Source: Tsukamurella sp. 1534 (GTDB taxonomy: Bacteria; Actinomycetota; Actinomycetes; Mycobacteriales; Mycobacteriaceae). Taken from it: a DNA stretch of 64,000 bases. Under the pieces are notes generated by a model. That model was not told the DNA's origin, did not search any database, and was given only the letters and a program-made list of their open reading frames with translations. This document shows positions 45,277-53,480 of the stretch, one piece after another. Within the stretch, counting starts at the first letter, position 1. Each line of letters opens with the position of its first letter. The DNA is taken from positions 128,617 to 192,616 of the forward strand of contig NZ_HE997628.1 of assembly GCF_000312385.1 (NCBI RefSeq), read 5' to 3'. Position numbers and translations under genes: made by a program.

Positions 45277-45348
45277 TGGCCTATGGTGTAATTGGCAACA
45301 CAGCTGATTCTGGTTCAGCCATTCTAGGTTCGAGTCCTGGTAGGCCAG
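45277..45348 (+). tRNA. tRNA-Gln (anticodon CTG)
   Basis: 72 nt. Acceptor arms TGGCCTA / TAGGCCA pair fully with G as discriminator; the anticodon stem CTGA/TCAG closes the loop TTCTGGT, giving anticodon CTG; T-loop is GGTTCGAGTCC. No CCA is encoded. A possible promoter TTGGTG-N18-TAGTCT lies upstream, in the 93-bp gap after gltX. Confidence 0.96.
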
Positions 45349-45385
45349 CGTGACAACGCTTCCGTGTACGCGGAGGCGTGTCCTA

Positions 45386-45458
45386 GCCCCCGTCGTCTAG
45401 CGGCCTAGGACGCCGCCCTCTCACGGCGGTAGCGTGGGTTCGAATCCCATCGGGGGTA
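45386..45458 (+). tRNA. tRNA-Glu (anticodon CTC), copy 1
   Basis: 73 nt. Acceptor GCCCCCG pairs with CGGGGGT (first pair G-U), discriminator A; anticodon stem CCGCC/GGCGG closes loop CTCTCAC, giving CTC; T-arm GTGGGTTCGAATCCCAT. CCA is not encoded. Identical to the second copy 112 bp further on. Confidence 0.96.
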
Positions 45459-45497
45459 CGTTCGGTGTCGGTTGTGCTACCTTCATCGACAGTTCTA

Positions 45498-45570
45498 GCC
45501 CCCGTCGTCTAGCGGCCTAGGACGCCGCCCTCTCACGGCGGTAGCGTGGGTTCGAATCCCATCGGGGGTA
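45498..45570 (+). tRNA. tRNA-Glu (anticodon CTC), copy 2
   Basis: 73 nt, identical in sequence to copy 1. Short shared flanks (CTA just before) suggest a tandem duplication. Followed within 6 bp by a strong terminator hairpin and then by the lysis cassette segment. Confidence 0.96.
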
Positions 45571-45575
45571 CGCGT

Positions 45576-45610
45576 GACGAATGCCCGGACATCGTGTCCG
45601 GGCATTCGTC
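45576..45610. terminator. Strong hairpin terminator after the tRNA genes
   Basis: Two perfectly complementary 16-nt arms (45576-45591 and 45595-45610) separated by a 3-nt loop TCG and followed by GTTTCT on the plus strand. It ends the gltX-side tRNA unit; the lysis operon runs toward it from the other side, so it may serve both strands. Confidence 0.85.
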
Positions 45611-45615
45611 GTTTC

Positions 45616-46032
45616 TCACACCGCGTGGACAGCGGGTAGCGCCGTGGGCTGGAGGGGTGCGCCGGCGGGGACCTCGCCCGCCTGGCCCGACGGGGCGAAC
45701 GCCCCGGCGAGCCCGATGCCCAGCAGGGCGAGTACCAGGCCGGTGATCGACGCCCACATCGCGTCCGTGCCGATCCCGTACCCCTGCAGGACCGCCTGGA
45801 GGGCGCCGGTGGTCAGGTACACGCTGTTGCGCCAGCCGCTTTCGCTGTTCACCACGGCGACCACGAGGGTGATCGCAGCCAGTGTCAGGGACGTCCACGC
45901 TGCGGCCTGGTTCCCCGGGATGAGGCCGCCGGCGGCCAGGATCGTGATGAGCGGTGCGGCGGTCGTGTACAGGGCGCGCCGCACCGAGTCGGGGATCCTG
46001 CGCCGGAGGATCCGGCTCCGGATGTCGTTCAT
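45616..46032 (-). CDS. Phage-type holin-like membrane protein
   Basis: A 138-residue protein with hydrophobic segments at about 20-40, 45-62 and 92-112, a basic N-terminus (RSRILRRR) and a Pro/Ala-rich hydrophilic tail. Size, topology and place after an endolysin gene fit the holins of mycobacteriophage-like phages, which open the membrane for the endolysin. The ATG has GAGGAG 6 nt upstream. It is the last gene of the lysB-lysA-holin cassette. Similarity to a named holin family was not tested. Confidence 0.68.
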   Translation of the reverse strand: MNDIRSRILRRRIPDSVRRALYTTAAPLITILAAGGLIPGNQAAAWTSLTLAAITLVVAVVNSESGWRNSVYLTTGALQAVLQGYGIGTDAMWASITGLVLALLGIGLAGAFAPSGQAGEVPAGAPLQPTALPAVHAV

Positions 46033-46104
46033 GATTCTCCTCTGTCGTTCTGTCGTCTCGTCGGTCGTCGCGCCCGCCGTCGTGTTGGGGCCGTGGCCCG
46101 GGAG

Positions 46105-47679
46105 TCATTGTGGGCGGGCGGCGTCCGCCTCGCGGATCACCGTCGTGCCGTCCGGCGACCAGGCCATGCGCCCGTGTTCGAAGTCCTGTTGCACACTGCC
46201 GTCCGGCAGCGCGGTCTGCGGCGATACGGGCCACCCCAGAGCGCTCTTCTCGTAGCCACCGCGGGCCCATCGGGCGCCGATCACGCCCGTCACGAAGTAG
46301 CCGGCGGCGGCATCGTTGCGGCGGTAGAGCACGCCCCGTTCGAAGGCCTCGACCTGGCCCTCCGGGAGTTCGGTGTGATCCACCACGGGGTATCCGAGCG
46401 GACCGAGCTCGCGCTGGTATCCGCCGTAGGACTCCATCAGCCGCGCGGGCACGGGGTGCGCGCCCGTGGTGGCGGTCCAGTACACGCGGCCGTTGTCGAA
46501 GTCGGCGAACCTGCCCCGGCCGTCCGGGCACGGCGCGGAGCCCGTGCGACGCCGTCCGATCCACCCGGCCGCGTGGCCCGCGCTCGCGTCGATGGCGGCG
46601 TCCGCATCGGCCTCCGGGCCCCCGGGTCCCGCGGGCCCGGCCGGGCCCGCCGCGGCGCCCACCGGTGCGGCGGCGCCCGTGAAGCGCGCGACGTCCGCCG
46701 CGAACACGTCCCAGGGGAATCCGTCCCCGACGTCGGTGTGCGAGCCGATCCCGAGTGCGCTGGTCACGTAGCGGTGGTCGCTGATCCCGTCGGCGACGCG
46801 GTAGGGCGGCGCGAGCACGTCCGTGGCGAACCCGTACTTGCGGGCGTCCGCGACGGCGAGCCACGCGGCGACGGCGAGATCGTCGCGGCGGCGGAGCCAT
46901 TCGTCGCGCGACCAGCTCGCGCGGCTCCCGGCGAAGCACAGGTTGATCGTGTACGGATTCGCGTCGAGCACGCTCCACGAGGAGAAGTCGGTGTCGACCA
47001 CGTCGCACACCGTGCCGTCGCGCAGCGTGTAGTGGTAGCTGGCCCCGTGCGACGGGTCGTTGCAGTAGGCGGCCAGCCGGTCCGCCGTGCTGTTCCCCTC
47101 CTCGGTGTGCAGCAGGAAGTTCCGGATGCGGGCGCCGTTGCGCGCCGAGCGCGAATCGCCCATCCGGTCGATCTCGGTGTAGGCCGGTGCGTTCATATCG
47201 GTTCCGTTCGGGTGATCGGCGACGGTCGCCGCGGCGGCGGCCGCGGGGGCGGGGGCGGGGGCGAGCCGGTCGTACAGCGCCTGAGCCTGTTCCATTCGTT
47301 CGTCGTAGCGGGTGGGGAAGGCCGACCGCTGCACCTGCTGTGCGTACCAGCCGGGCGTGTGGGCGGGGGAGTCGTAGGGCAGGGCCTTGAGCGCCGCGTA
47401 GAACAAGCGGGAACTGAGGGTGGGATCCATCCGTTCGTGCGCGCTCGAGCCCCACCAGGGCGCTCGCTGCTGCAGCGGTCCCACGCTGTTCGCGTCGGAA
47501 CCGACGGCGTCGTGCGGCTCCGCGAGCGAATCCGGATCCGCGTGATTGGCGTACACCGTGAGGTTCGATTCGACGAGTCCCGTCGCGAGGCAGATCACGA
47601 TCCCCCGCTCGGACACCCCCGATCGGCGCCCCTCGGCGATGAATGCGGCCGCGACCTGGTCGCGGGTGTATGCGGTCAT
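46105..47679 (-). CDS. Modular endolysin (LysA-like): lysozyme-type domain, amidase, LGFP repeats
   Basis: A 524-residue peptidoglycan hydrolase with three parts. Residues 1-140 form a lysozyme/transglycosylase-like domain with candidate catalytic Glu37 in GLVESN and SVGPLQQRAPWWG. Residues 165-335 form a zinc amidase of the PGRP/amidase-2 type with His191 (LLHTEEG), GASYHY, and His314/Asp316 in SHTDVGDGFPWD. Residues 390-524 are LGFP repeats (LGYPV, ALGWPV), a wall-binding module of mycolic-acid bacteria. An Ala/Pro linker is at 140-160. ATG 47679 has GGAGG 7 nt before it and overlaps the upstream esterase stop (ATGA). Very like LysA of mycobacteriophages. Confidence 0.85.
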   Translation of the reverse strand: MTAYTRDQVAAAFIAEGRRSGVSERGIVICLATGLVESNLTVYANHADPDSLAEPHDAVGSDANSVGPLQQRAPWWGSSAHERMDPTLSSRLFYAALKALPYDSPAHTPGWYAQQVQRSAFPTRYDERMEQAQALYDRLAPAPAPAAAAAATVADHPNGTDMNAPAYTEIDRMGDSRSARNGARIRNFLLHTEEGNSTADRLAAYCNDPSHGASYHYTLRDGTVCDVVDTDFSSWSVLDANPYTINLCFAGSRASWSRDEWLRRRDDLAVAAWLAVADARKYGFATDVLAPPYRVADGISDHRYVTSALGIGSHTDVGDGFPWDVFAADVARFTGAAAPVGAAAGPAGPAGPGGPEADADAAIDASAGHAAGWIGRRRTGSAPCPDGRGRFADFDNGRVYWTATTGAHPVPARLMESYGGYQRELGPLGYPVVDHTELPEGQVEAFERGVLYRRNDAAAGYFVTGVIGARWARGGYEKSALGWPVSPQTALPDGSVQQDFEHGRMAWSPDGTTVIREADAARPQ

Positions 47680-48476
47680 GGTGTTACCTCCGAGATCTTC
47701 CAATTGCACACGCGGGCCAACAGATCGATGCCCGAGACCGGCCGGTTCGCGCTGTCCCGCCACATGGGCAGGCCGTACGCCGTGGTGTGTTGACCGGTGG
47801 CGAACCCGGCCAGATCCGCGGGCCAGGACCACCATCCGGGGTCGAGCCAGTGGGCGGCGTTCGCCAGGTCGGAGACCACGTCCTCGATGCCTCGGTCCAG
47901 CAGCTGCGCCACCAGGGTCTGCGGAGTGGTGAGCCCGAACGCCATGACCGGACCGGCGAAGGCGTGCAGCGGGGACACCCGGGGGCACGAGGTCATCACG
48001 TCGCGGGGGTTGGCGATCTCGTACAGCGGAGGGGCCGAGCGCTGATCGTTCGAGACGGTGCCGGTGCCGCCGCTGGAGTGGATTCCGGACAGATCCGTGG
48101 CGATCGGCAGACCGTACGAGACACCGGCGCGCCGGCTGGGGCCGGCGATGGTGCCCACGAGCAGGCAGCGCGCGGTGCCCGTGCCGCGGCGCAGCCACCG
48201 GATCGCGCCCACCGCGCCGAGCGAATAGCCGAGCACGATGTACCGGTCTCCGGGGCCGAGCGCCGAGATCCGGTCGTCCAGCCAGTGCACGATCTGGTTG
48301 GCGCTGTTGTCGCCCGACGGTGCCAGCGGGTCGCCCGCCGCGTTGTCCAGGCTGATCGAGGCGGTGTGCACCACCTGTTCGACGACGGCGCCGTGGATCC
48401 GGCGGGTGACGTTGTCGAGCATGTTCCCCGTCGTGGGTTCGCCGGTGCCGCGTGCGCAGAAGACGAAAACGGTCAT
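47676..48476 (-). CDS. LysB-like alpha/beta hydrolase (mycolyl-arabinogalactan esterase or cutinase/PE-PPE type)
   Basis: A 266-residue serine esterase starting MTVFVFCARGTGEP, with the nucleophile elbow GYSLG (Ser85) and a late His in GQHTTAYG. LysB enzymes of mycobacteriophages cut the ester bond between mycolic acids and arabinogalactan so that the outer membrane comes off during lysis. The start has GAAGGGAG 7 nt upstream. It is first in the cassette; its stop overlaps the lysA start. A dyad and -10 box lie 60-117 bp upstream (see regulatory entry). A host cutinase-like role cannot be excluded. Confidence 0.78.
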   Translation of the reverse strand: MTVFVFCARGTGEPTTGNMLDNVTRRIHGAVVEQVVHTASISLDNAAGDPLAPSGDNSANQIVHWLDDRISALGPGDRYIVLGYSLGAVGAIRWLRRGTGTARCLLVGTIAGPSRRAGVSYGLPIATDLSGIHSSGGTGTVSNDQRSAPPLYEIANPRDVMTSCPRVSPLHAFAGPVMAFGLTTPQTLVAQLLDRGIEDVVSDLANAAHWLDPGWWSWPADLAGFATGQHTTAYGLPMWRDSANRPVSGIDLLARVCNWKISEVTP

Positions 48477-48794
48477 GCGGTGCTCCCTTCGGCGGACCGG
48501 GCGGATCGCCCTGGGGTCGAGCCGATTCGGCGACCCGGTACCGAGTGTGGGCGCGGCACCGACGGCGGGCACGAGTAGCCGGCTACCCGAATCCGGGACC
48601 GCGGGCCCGGGGCCGGCGGGTAGGGCTGCCCCGCCGGGGGAGCCGGTGATATCCGGACGAATCCTTTACCGATTCGGGAAGATTAGTAGAGGCAATTCCG
48701 AAAGCGAATGAAAAAGGCGGCGACTGGAATTCGCCGATTCTTAATACAGCATTGAAATGCTCCCGGGGGCCTGTCGGGATTAGAATCTGAAGGC
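48477..48794. other. 318-bp divergent regulatory region between lysB and the LuxR-type gene
   Basis: No gene is seen. The left part is GC-rich and holds the lysB promoter elements (dyad 48567-48593, -10 candidate at 48544-48549 on the minus strand). The right part (48655-48790) is clearly more AT-rich than the surroundings and holds a lone half-site GATTCGGG (48671-48678) and a TAGAAT -10 box (48781-48786) that ends 8 nt before the LuxR ATG. Confidence 0.7.
48567..48593 (-). promoter_or_regulatory. 27-bp dyad upstream of the lysis operon
   Basis: Read on the minus strand it runs GATTCGGGTAG-N3-GCTACTCGTGCCC, an inverted repeat CGGGTAG/CTACTCG. The same element occurs at 51408-51434 before the DUF2235 gene, with differences only in three central bases. 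From its end there are exactly 17 nt to a -10 candidate CACACT, as in the other copy (TAGCGT). It is a strong candidate activator site for the LuxR-type protein encoded between the two copies. Confidence 0.75.
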
Positions 48795-51398
48795 ATGGCA
48801 CACGTGCTGCCGGTGATCGAGAGAGACCGCGAATGCGAGTCGATTCGTGCTGCGCTGGGGACGGATTCGGGCGGCAGCGGAGTGATCCTCACGGGGGACG
48901 CGGGGGTCGGAAAGACGACGCTCGCGCGCGCCGTGGTCGCCGATATGAACATCCGCGTGCAGTGGGTCGCCGGCACGGAATCGGCCCGGAGCATCCCGCT
49001 GGGGGTGTTCGCGCACCTCGTCGGGCCGGCCACGTCGAGCGACCCCGTCACCTATCTCTCGGCCGCTCGGGAGTCGCTGCTGTCCGGCGGGCACATGGTG
49101 GTCGGTGTCGACGACGCGCACCTGCTCGACGAACTCTCCGCGACGCTGCTGCACCAGTTGGCGATCGATCGCGCCGTCCACCTCATCGCCACGGTGCGCG
49201 CCGGGGAATCGGTACCCGACGCCATCACCAATCTGTGGAAGGACGGGCACGTCCTCCGGATCGCGCTCGAGCCGTTCACGCTCGACCAGAGCGTGCAGCT
49301 CATCGAGAAGGCCGTGGGCGGCCGGCTGGAGCGGCTGTCGGCGGGGCTGATGTGGGAGGCCTCGGGCGGGAACGCCCTGTACCTCAAGCATCTCGTGCAG
49401 GGCGCGCTGGAATCGGGCGCGCTGCGCGAGCTCGGTGGGGTGTGGCAGATGCGCGGCGAGGCCGCCATCACGTCCGAGCTCGCGTCACTGCTCGAGGGCA
49501 GGATCGATCAGCTCGACGACGACGTGCTCCACGGGCTCAGGCTCCTAAGTCTGTGCGAACCGATCGATCTGGACGTGCTCGCCGACCTGTGCGGCGACGA
49601 CGCGGTGGAGAAGGCGGAAGCCGAGGGGCTGATCAGGATCGCCCGCGAGGGACGCGCGCTCTCGGTGCGCTACGCGCACCCGCTGTTCGGCGATGTGATC
49701 AGGCGGCGGCTGGGGTTCGCGTCGTCCCGGCGGCTGCGCGGGCAGCTCGTGAAGGCGCTGGGGGAGCGCGACGTCTCCTCCGCATCGGACCGGATCCGGC
49801 TGGCGAGCCTCGCCCTCGACAGCGACGAGGTATTGGACCCGGGCCTCCTCCGGGACGCCGCGCGGGACGCGCTCATGCTCGCCGACGTCCCCAAGGGGGA
49901 GCGCTTCGCCCGCGGTGCGCTCGACGGCGGCGCCGGCCTGCCCGCGGCGTGCCTCCTGGCACGGGCACTGATGTGGCAGGGCCGGGCCGCCGAGTCGGAC
50001 CGGGTGCTGCAGGCGTTCGACCCGGACGGGCTCGATCAGGTACAACTCCTGCTCTGGGGTGCGCAACGGATCGGGAACCTGTTCTGGGCGATGGGTGACG
50101 TGGCGGGCGCCACCGCGATCCTCGACCTCCTCGCCGACCGGATCGACGGTGCCGCGCTCACGCCGATCGTGCAGGGCATCGGTTCCGCGTGCGCCGCGCT
50201 CGCGAACGACCTGCCCCGCGCGCTGGATCTCGCCGACGGTGTCATCGGTTCGCCGGCCGCCACGCCGTGGGCCGTCGAATGGGCGGTGTTCGGCGGCGGA
50301 TTCGCCCGCGCCCTGGCCGGGCGGGGCGACGAGGTCGCGGCGCTCGCGGCGCGCGGCCGCGACGCGGAGCAGCACACCGACGGCGTGCTGCGCTTCCCCG
50401 CCGGTTACGGCGAGATCCTCGGACTGACACTGACGGGGGCTTTCGACGCCGCCCGCGCCGCCGCCGCGCGCTACGTGCAGTTCCGTTCGGCCGGACAGTT
50501 CCTCGCCTGGGCGCTCTCCGGGATCCACGTGAGCGCCGTCGAACTGGCGCAGGGCAATCTGCGCGCCGTCGTGGAGCAGTCCGAGCAGACCCTGGCCACC
50601 GTCCGCGACCGGCCCGACGTGTCCTGGGTCTTCCCGGCCCGGTTCCAGCTGGTGCAGGGGTACGCCGGGCTCGGCGACGCCGAGGCCGCCGCGGCGGCGT
50701 TGCGGGACGCGGAGAGCCACTTCGCGGAGAACGTCGCGGTGTTCGGCGAGCAGCTGAGGATCGCGCGGGCATGGCAGGAGGCCGCGTCCGGCACCACGTC
50801 CCTGGCGATCGCGACCAGCCGGGCCGCGGCGGACTCCGCGGCGGCGGGCGGTCAGTTCGCGATCGAGGCCGAGGCACTGCACACCGCGGTGCGTTTCGGC
50901 GACTCCGATCCCGCGATCGCCGAGCGGCTCGAGGAGCTGACGGCGCGCCTGGACGGCGTGCTCATCGGCGTCTACGCCCGGCACGCCCGCGCGGCCGCGG
51001 CGCGGGACGGAGCGGGGCTCGATGCGTGCGCGGCCGACTTCGAGCGGATCGGGGCCGCGGTCTCCGCGGCCGACGCGGCGGCCGCCGCGTCCGTGGCGCA
51101 CGACCGCGCCGGGCGGCGGTCCGCCATGTTCGCCTCGTCGGCCACCGCCTCGCGCCTGTCCGCGGCGTGCGGCGGGCTCGTGACTCCGGCGCTGATCGCC
51201 GCATCGCATCCGCTGCCGCTCACCGTGCGGGAGAGGGAGATCGCCAATCTCATCGCGGCGGGGGCGACCAACAAGCAGATCGCCGATCGGCTCTTCGTCT
51301 CCGTGCGCACCGTCGAGGGACACATCTACCGCGCGTGCGCGAAGCTGGACGTCACGGACCGGGCGGGACTGGCGGCGGCCCTCGGACGGAGCCGGTGA
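48795..51398 (+). CDS. LuxR-family LAL-type ATPase regulator
   Basis: An 867-residue large ATP-binding regulator of the LuxR family. Walker A GDAGVGKTT is at 34-42, a Walker-B-like VGVDDAH near 107-113, a long helical (TPR-like) middle, and a C-terminal LuxR helix-turn-helix (LTVREREIANLIAAGATNKQ... then RTVEGHIYRACAKL, about residues 803-850). The ATG sits 8 nt behind TAGAAT, giving a leaderless transcript. It lies between the divergent lysis cassette and the codirectional DUF2235 gene; both promoters carry the same dyad, so it is their likely activator. The trigger is unknown. Confidence 0.88.
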   Translation: MAHVLPVIERDRECESIRAALGTDSGGSGVILTGDAGVGKTTLARAVVADMNIRVQWVAGTESARSIPLGVFAHLVGPATSSDPVTYLSAARESLLSGGHMVVGVDDAHLLDELSATLLHQLAIDRAVHLIATVRAGESVPDAITNLWKDGHVLRIALEPFTLDQSVQLIEKAVGGRLERLSAGLMWEASGGNALYLKHLVQGALESGALRELGGVWQMRGEAAITSELASLLEGRIDQLDDDVLHGLRLLSLCEPIDLDVLADLCGDDAVEKAEAEGLIRIAREGRALSVRYAHPLFGDVIRRRLGFASSRRLRGQLVKALGERDVSSASDRIRLASLALDSDEVLDPGLLRDAARDALMLADVPKGERFARGALDGGAGLPAACLLARALMWQGRAAESDRVLQAFDPDGLDQVQLLLWGAQRIGNLFWAMGDVAGATAILDLLADRIDGAALTPIVQGIGSACAALANDLPRALDLADGVIGSPAATPWAVEWAVFGGGFARALAGRGDEVAALAARGRDAEQHTDGVLRFPAGYGEILGLTLTGAFDAARAAAARYVQFRSAGQFLAWALSGIHVSAVELAQGNLRAVVEQSEQTLATVRDRPDVSWVFPARFQLVQGYAGLGDAEAAAAALRDAESHFAENVAVFGEQLRIARAWQEAASGTTSLAIATSRAAADSAAAGGQFAIEAEALHTAVRFGDSDPAIAERLEELTARLDGVLIGVYARHARAAAARDGAGLDACAADFERIGAAVSAADAAAAASVAHDRAGRRSAMFASSATASRLSAACGGLVTPALIAASHPLPLTVREREIANLIAAGATNKQIADRLFVSVRTVEGHIYRACAKLDVTDRAGLAAALGRSR

Positions 51399-51407
51399 CA
51401 TGCCCGC

Positions 51408-51434
51408 GATTCGGGTAGTGCGCTACTCGTGCCC
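51408..51434 (+). promoter_or_regulatory. 27-bp dyad upstream of the DUF2235 gene
   Basis: Second copy of the element before lysB, here GATTCGGGTAG-TGC-GCTACTCGTGCCC. It starts 9 bp after the LuxR stop codon. The -10 box TAGCGT (51452-51457) begins 17 nt after it and ends 6 nt before the ATG at 51464, so the dyad covers the -35 region of a leaderless promoter. Confidence 0.75.
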
Positions 51435-51463
51435 ACGGTGTGATCGATTCCTAGCGTGTGATC

Positions 51464-52741
51464 ATGACCGGAATTGAGACGCCCAAGGCGCTGGTCGTCT
51501 GCTGCGACGGCACGTGGCAGAAGGCCGACAACGAGTACGTGTCGAACGTCGAGAAGATCGCCCGCGCGGTGGCCCCCGTGGGCCACGCCGGCGAGCCCCA
51601 GATCGTGTACTACCAGCGGGGTGTGGGCTCGACCGGGAGCCGCATAGAACGCCTGCTGGCCGGTGCGGTCGGGATCGGCCTGGACGACAAGATCCTCGAC
51701 TGCTACTACTTCCTCGCACTCAACTACCGCCCCGGGGACAGGATCTCGGTCTTCGGCTTCAGTCGCGGCGCGTACACGGCGCGGAGCCTGATCGGGATGA
51801 TCTCGTACGTCGGCCTGCTCCGGCACGACGCGCTGGCGGGCGATCACCTGCGGCGCGCGAACACCGTCTATCGCGGGCGCCCTGCGCGCGATGCGAAACC
51901 CGACGCGAAGCGCGACGCCGCGCAGGAGGCGGCGCGTGCCGAGGTGCGCACGCACTGCTACGACGCCGGCGTGGTGCGATTCGACATGCTGGGGGTGTTC
52001 GACACGGTGGGGGCTCTCGGCGTGCCGGGTGTCACGCTCGCCAAATACCGGTTCCACGACGTGGATCTCAGCGATCAGGTGTCGCGGGCTCGGCAGGCGC
52101 TCGCGCTGGGCGAGCGGCGCAGGGTCTTCGAGCCGTGCCTGTGGGGCGGCGAGCACCGGGACATCCGGCAGGTGTGGTTCGACGGCGTCCACCTCGACGT
52201 GGGCGGCGGGTACGAGAACTGTTACTACTCCGACCGTTCGCTGCTCTGGATGATCGGCGAGGCCGAGCAGGCGGGGCGGCTCACGGCGTCCGCGGACGCG
52301 GCGTCCGCCGGCTCGAGGGCCGGCTTCGACGACTATCCGGGGCTGCGGTTCGACTGGTCGCAGATCGGGCCCGGGCTGTGCACGCTGGGCGTCCCGAAGC
52401 ACGATTCGCTCAAGTTCGGGTACCGCGTCGCGAACGTCCTGGGACGGATCCGCGGACTGTTCCACCCCGCGCGGAGGGGCGCCGAACCGCCGTTCGTCGG
52501 CGGCTGGCGGACGCTCGCGCCCACCGTCGACACCCCGAAGTCCCCGAACGGCAGGGCGTACGACGTCCGGATCGAATCACGCGCGGGTGCTGCGGCGGCC
52601 AACCCGAACGTGCAGCGCTGGCTCGACGAGGTGAAGGGCGTGCTGGAGGCCGCGGGCGACCCCGCCGAACTGGAGCATCTCGGCAACCTGTACGTCACCG
52701 TGCCCGATGCGGCGGAGCTGTCGGCCGCTGCGAGCGGCTAG
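51464..52741 (+). CDS. DUF2235 alpha/beta hydrolase (Tle1-like phospholipase fold)
   Basis: A 425-residue protein of the DUF2235 family. CCDGTWQ at 13-19 is the family's N-terminal strand, GFSRGAYTAR at 98-107 contains the nucleophile Ser100, and later DTVGALG and a His-containing VWFDGVHLDVGGGY segment (typical GxHxDVGGGY) supply the other catalytic residues. Relatives include type VI phospholipase effectors (Tle1) and stand-alone cytoplasmic enzymes. No signal peptide is seen. ATG 51464 fits the leaderless promoter; GTG 51458 is an alternative. Shared promoter dyad with the lysis cassette suggests joint action on membranes. Confidence 0.82.
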   Translation: MTGIETPKALVVCCDGTWQKADNEYVSNVEKIARAVAPVGHAGEPQIVYYQRGVGSTGSRIERLLAGAVGIGLDDKILDCYYFLALNYRPGDRISVFGFSRGAYTARSLIGMISYVGLLRHDALAGDHLRRANTVYRGRPARDAKPDAKRDAAQEAARAEVRTHCYDAGVVRFDMLGVFDTVGALGVPGVTLAKYRFHDVDLSDQVSRARQALALGERRRVFEPCLWGGEHRDIRQVWFDGVHLDVGGGYENCYYSDRSLLWMIGEAEQAGRLTASADAASAGSRAGFDDYPGLRFDWSQIGPGLCTLGVPKHDSLKFGYRVANVLGRIRGLFHPARRGAEPPFVGGWRTLAPTVDTPKSPNGRAYDVRIESRAGAAAANPNVQRWLDEVKGVLEAAGDPAELEHLGNLYVTVPDAAELSAAASG

Positions 52742-52751
52742 CCTCCGAGCA

Positions 52752-53480
52752 TCACATGCGGCGCTGCAGCGCCTCGGCGGCCTGGAGGAGGTCGGCCGCC
52801 CAGCGGGCGCCGGGGCGCCGCCCCATCCGGTCGATCGGGCCCGAGACGGAGATGGCGGCGATGACCTCGCCCCGTGGATTCCGCACCGGGGCGGAGACAC
52901 TGGCGACCCCGGCCTCGCGCTCGCCGGCGCTCTGCGCCCACCCGCGCTTGCGGACCTCGGCGAGAGTCCGCGTGCTGAACGCGGATTCGGGATGGGCCTC
53001 GTCCCACGCCGCGAGGACCTTCGCGCCCGATCCCGCCGTCATGGGCAGGCGGGTGCCCACGGGCACCGTGTCCCGCAGTCCCGACGGGGGCTCCGCGGCG
53101 GCGATGCAGATCCGGTGGTCGCCCTCGCGGCGGTAGAGCTGCACCGATTCCCCGGTGATCTCGCGGAGCCGGGGCAGTACCATCGCAGCGGTCTCGACGA
53201 GCGTGTCGACCGTACTGGCCGCCAGCTCCCGCAGTGCGGAGCCGGGGCGCCACAGCCCGTCACCGTCGCGGCTGAGCAGCCCGTGCACCTCGAGGCCGAC
53301 CGCCAGTCGGTGCGCCGTGGCCCGCGGCAGCCCGGTGCGACTGCACAGGTCCGCGAGGGTCGCGGGTTCGGCGGAGGCGGCGCGGAGGACCGCGACGGAT
53401 TTGTCGAGCACGCCGATCCCGCTCACCGGAGCGAGGGTGAGACTTTCGGCGGTCCCGAGCAGTGAGCTATCCTGTCCCAT
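52752..53480 (-). CDS. IclR-family regulator (Rv2989-like)
   Basis: A 242-residue IclR-type regulator: N-terminal winged helix (SVAVLRAASAEPATLADLCSRTGLPRATAHRLAVGL, in parts, residues 28-65) and a C-terminal effector domain with GSGAKVLAAW and SVSAPVRNPRGEVIAAISVSG. It is divergent from leuCD, the same arrangement as Rv2989 and leuC in M. tuberculosis, so leucine-linked control is likely. ATG 53480 lies 6 nt after TAGTAT (53492-53487, minus strand), predicting a leaderless mRNA. Confidence 0.88.
   Translation of the reverse strand: MGQDSSLLGTAESLTLAPVSGIGVLDKSVAVLRAASAEPATLADLCSRTGLPRATAHRLAVGLEVHGLLSRDGDGLWRPGSALRELAASTVDTLVETAAMVLPRLREITGESVQLYRREGDHRICIAAAEPPSGLRDTVPVGTRLPMTAGSGAKVLAAWDEAHPESAFSTRTLAEVRKRGWAQSAGEREAGVASVSAPVRNPRGEVIAAISVSGPIDRMGRRPGARWAADLLQAAEALQRRM

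Noticed and set aside
45386..45570. The two tRNA-Glu copies as attL/attR of an integrated element
   Set aside because: Only 39 bp lie between them, both are full genes, and no third partial copy or integrase was found up to leuC.
46105..48198. A 697-codon endolysin reading that starts upstream of 47679
   Set aside because: The first 173 codons overlap lysB in another frame with shadow composition; ATG 47679 has a good GGAGG site and overlaps the lysB stop.
48671..48695. A third dyad copy before the LuxR gene (GATTCGGG followed by AGTAG)
   Set aside because: Only one half-site matches; the second arm and the 17-nt spacing to a -10 box are missing. Kept only as a note in the regulatory region.
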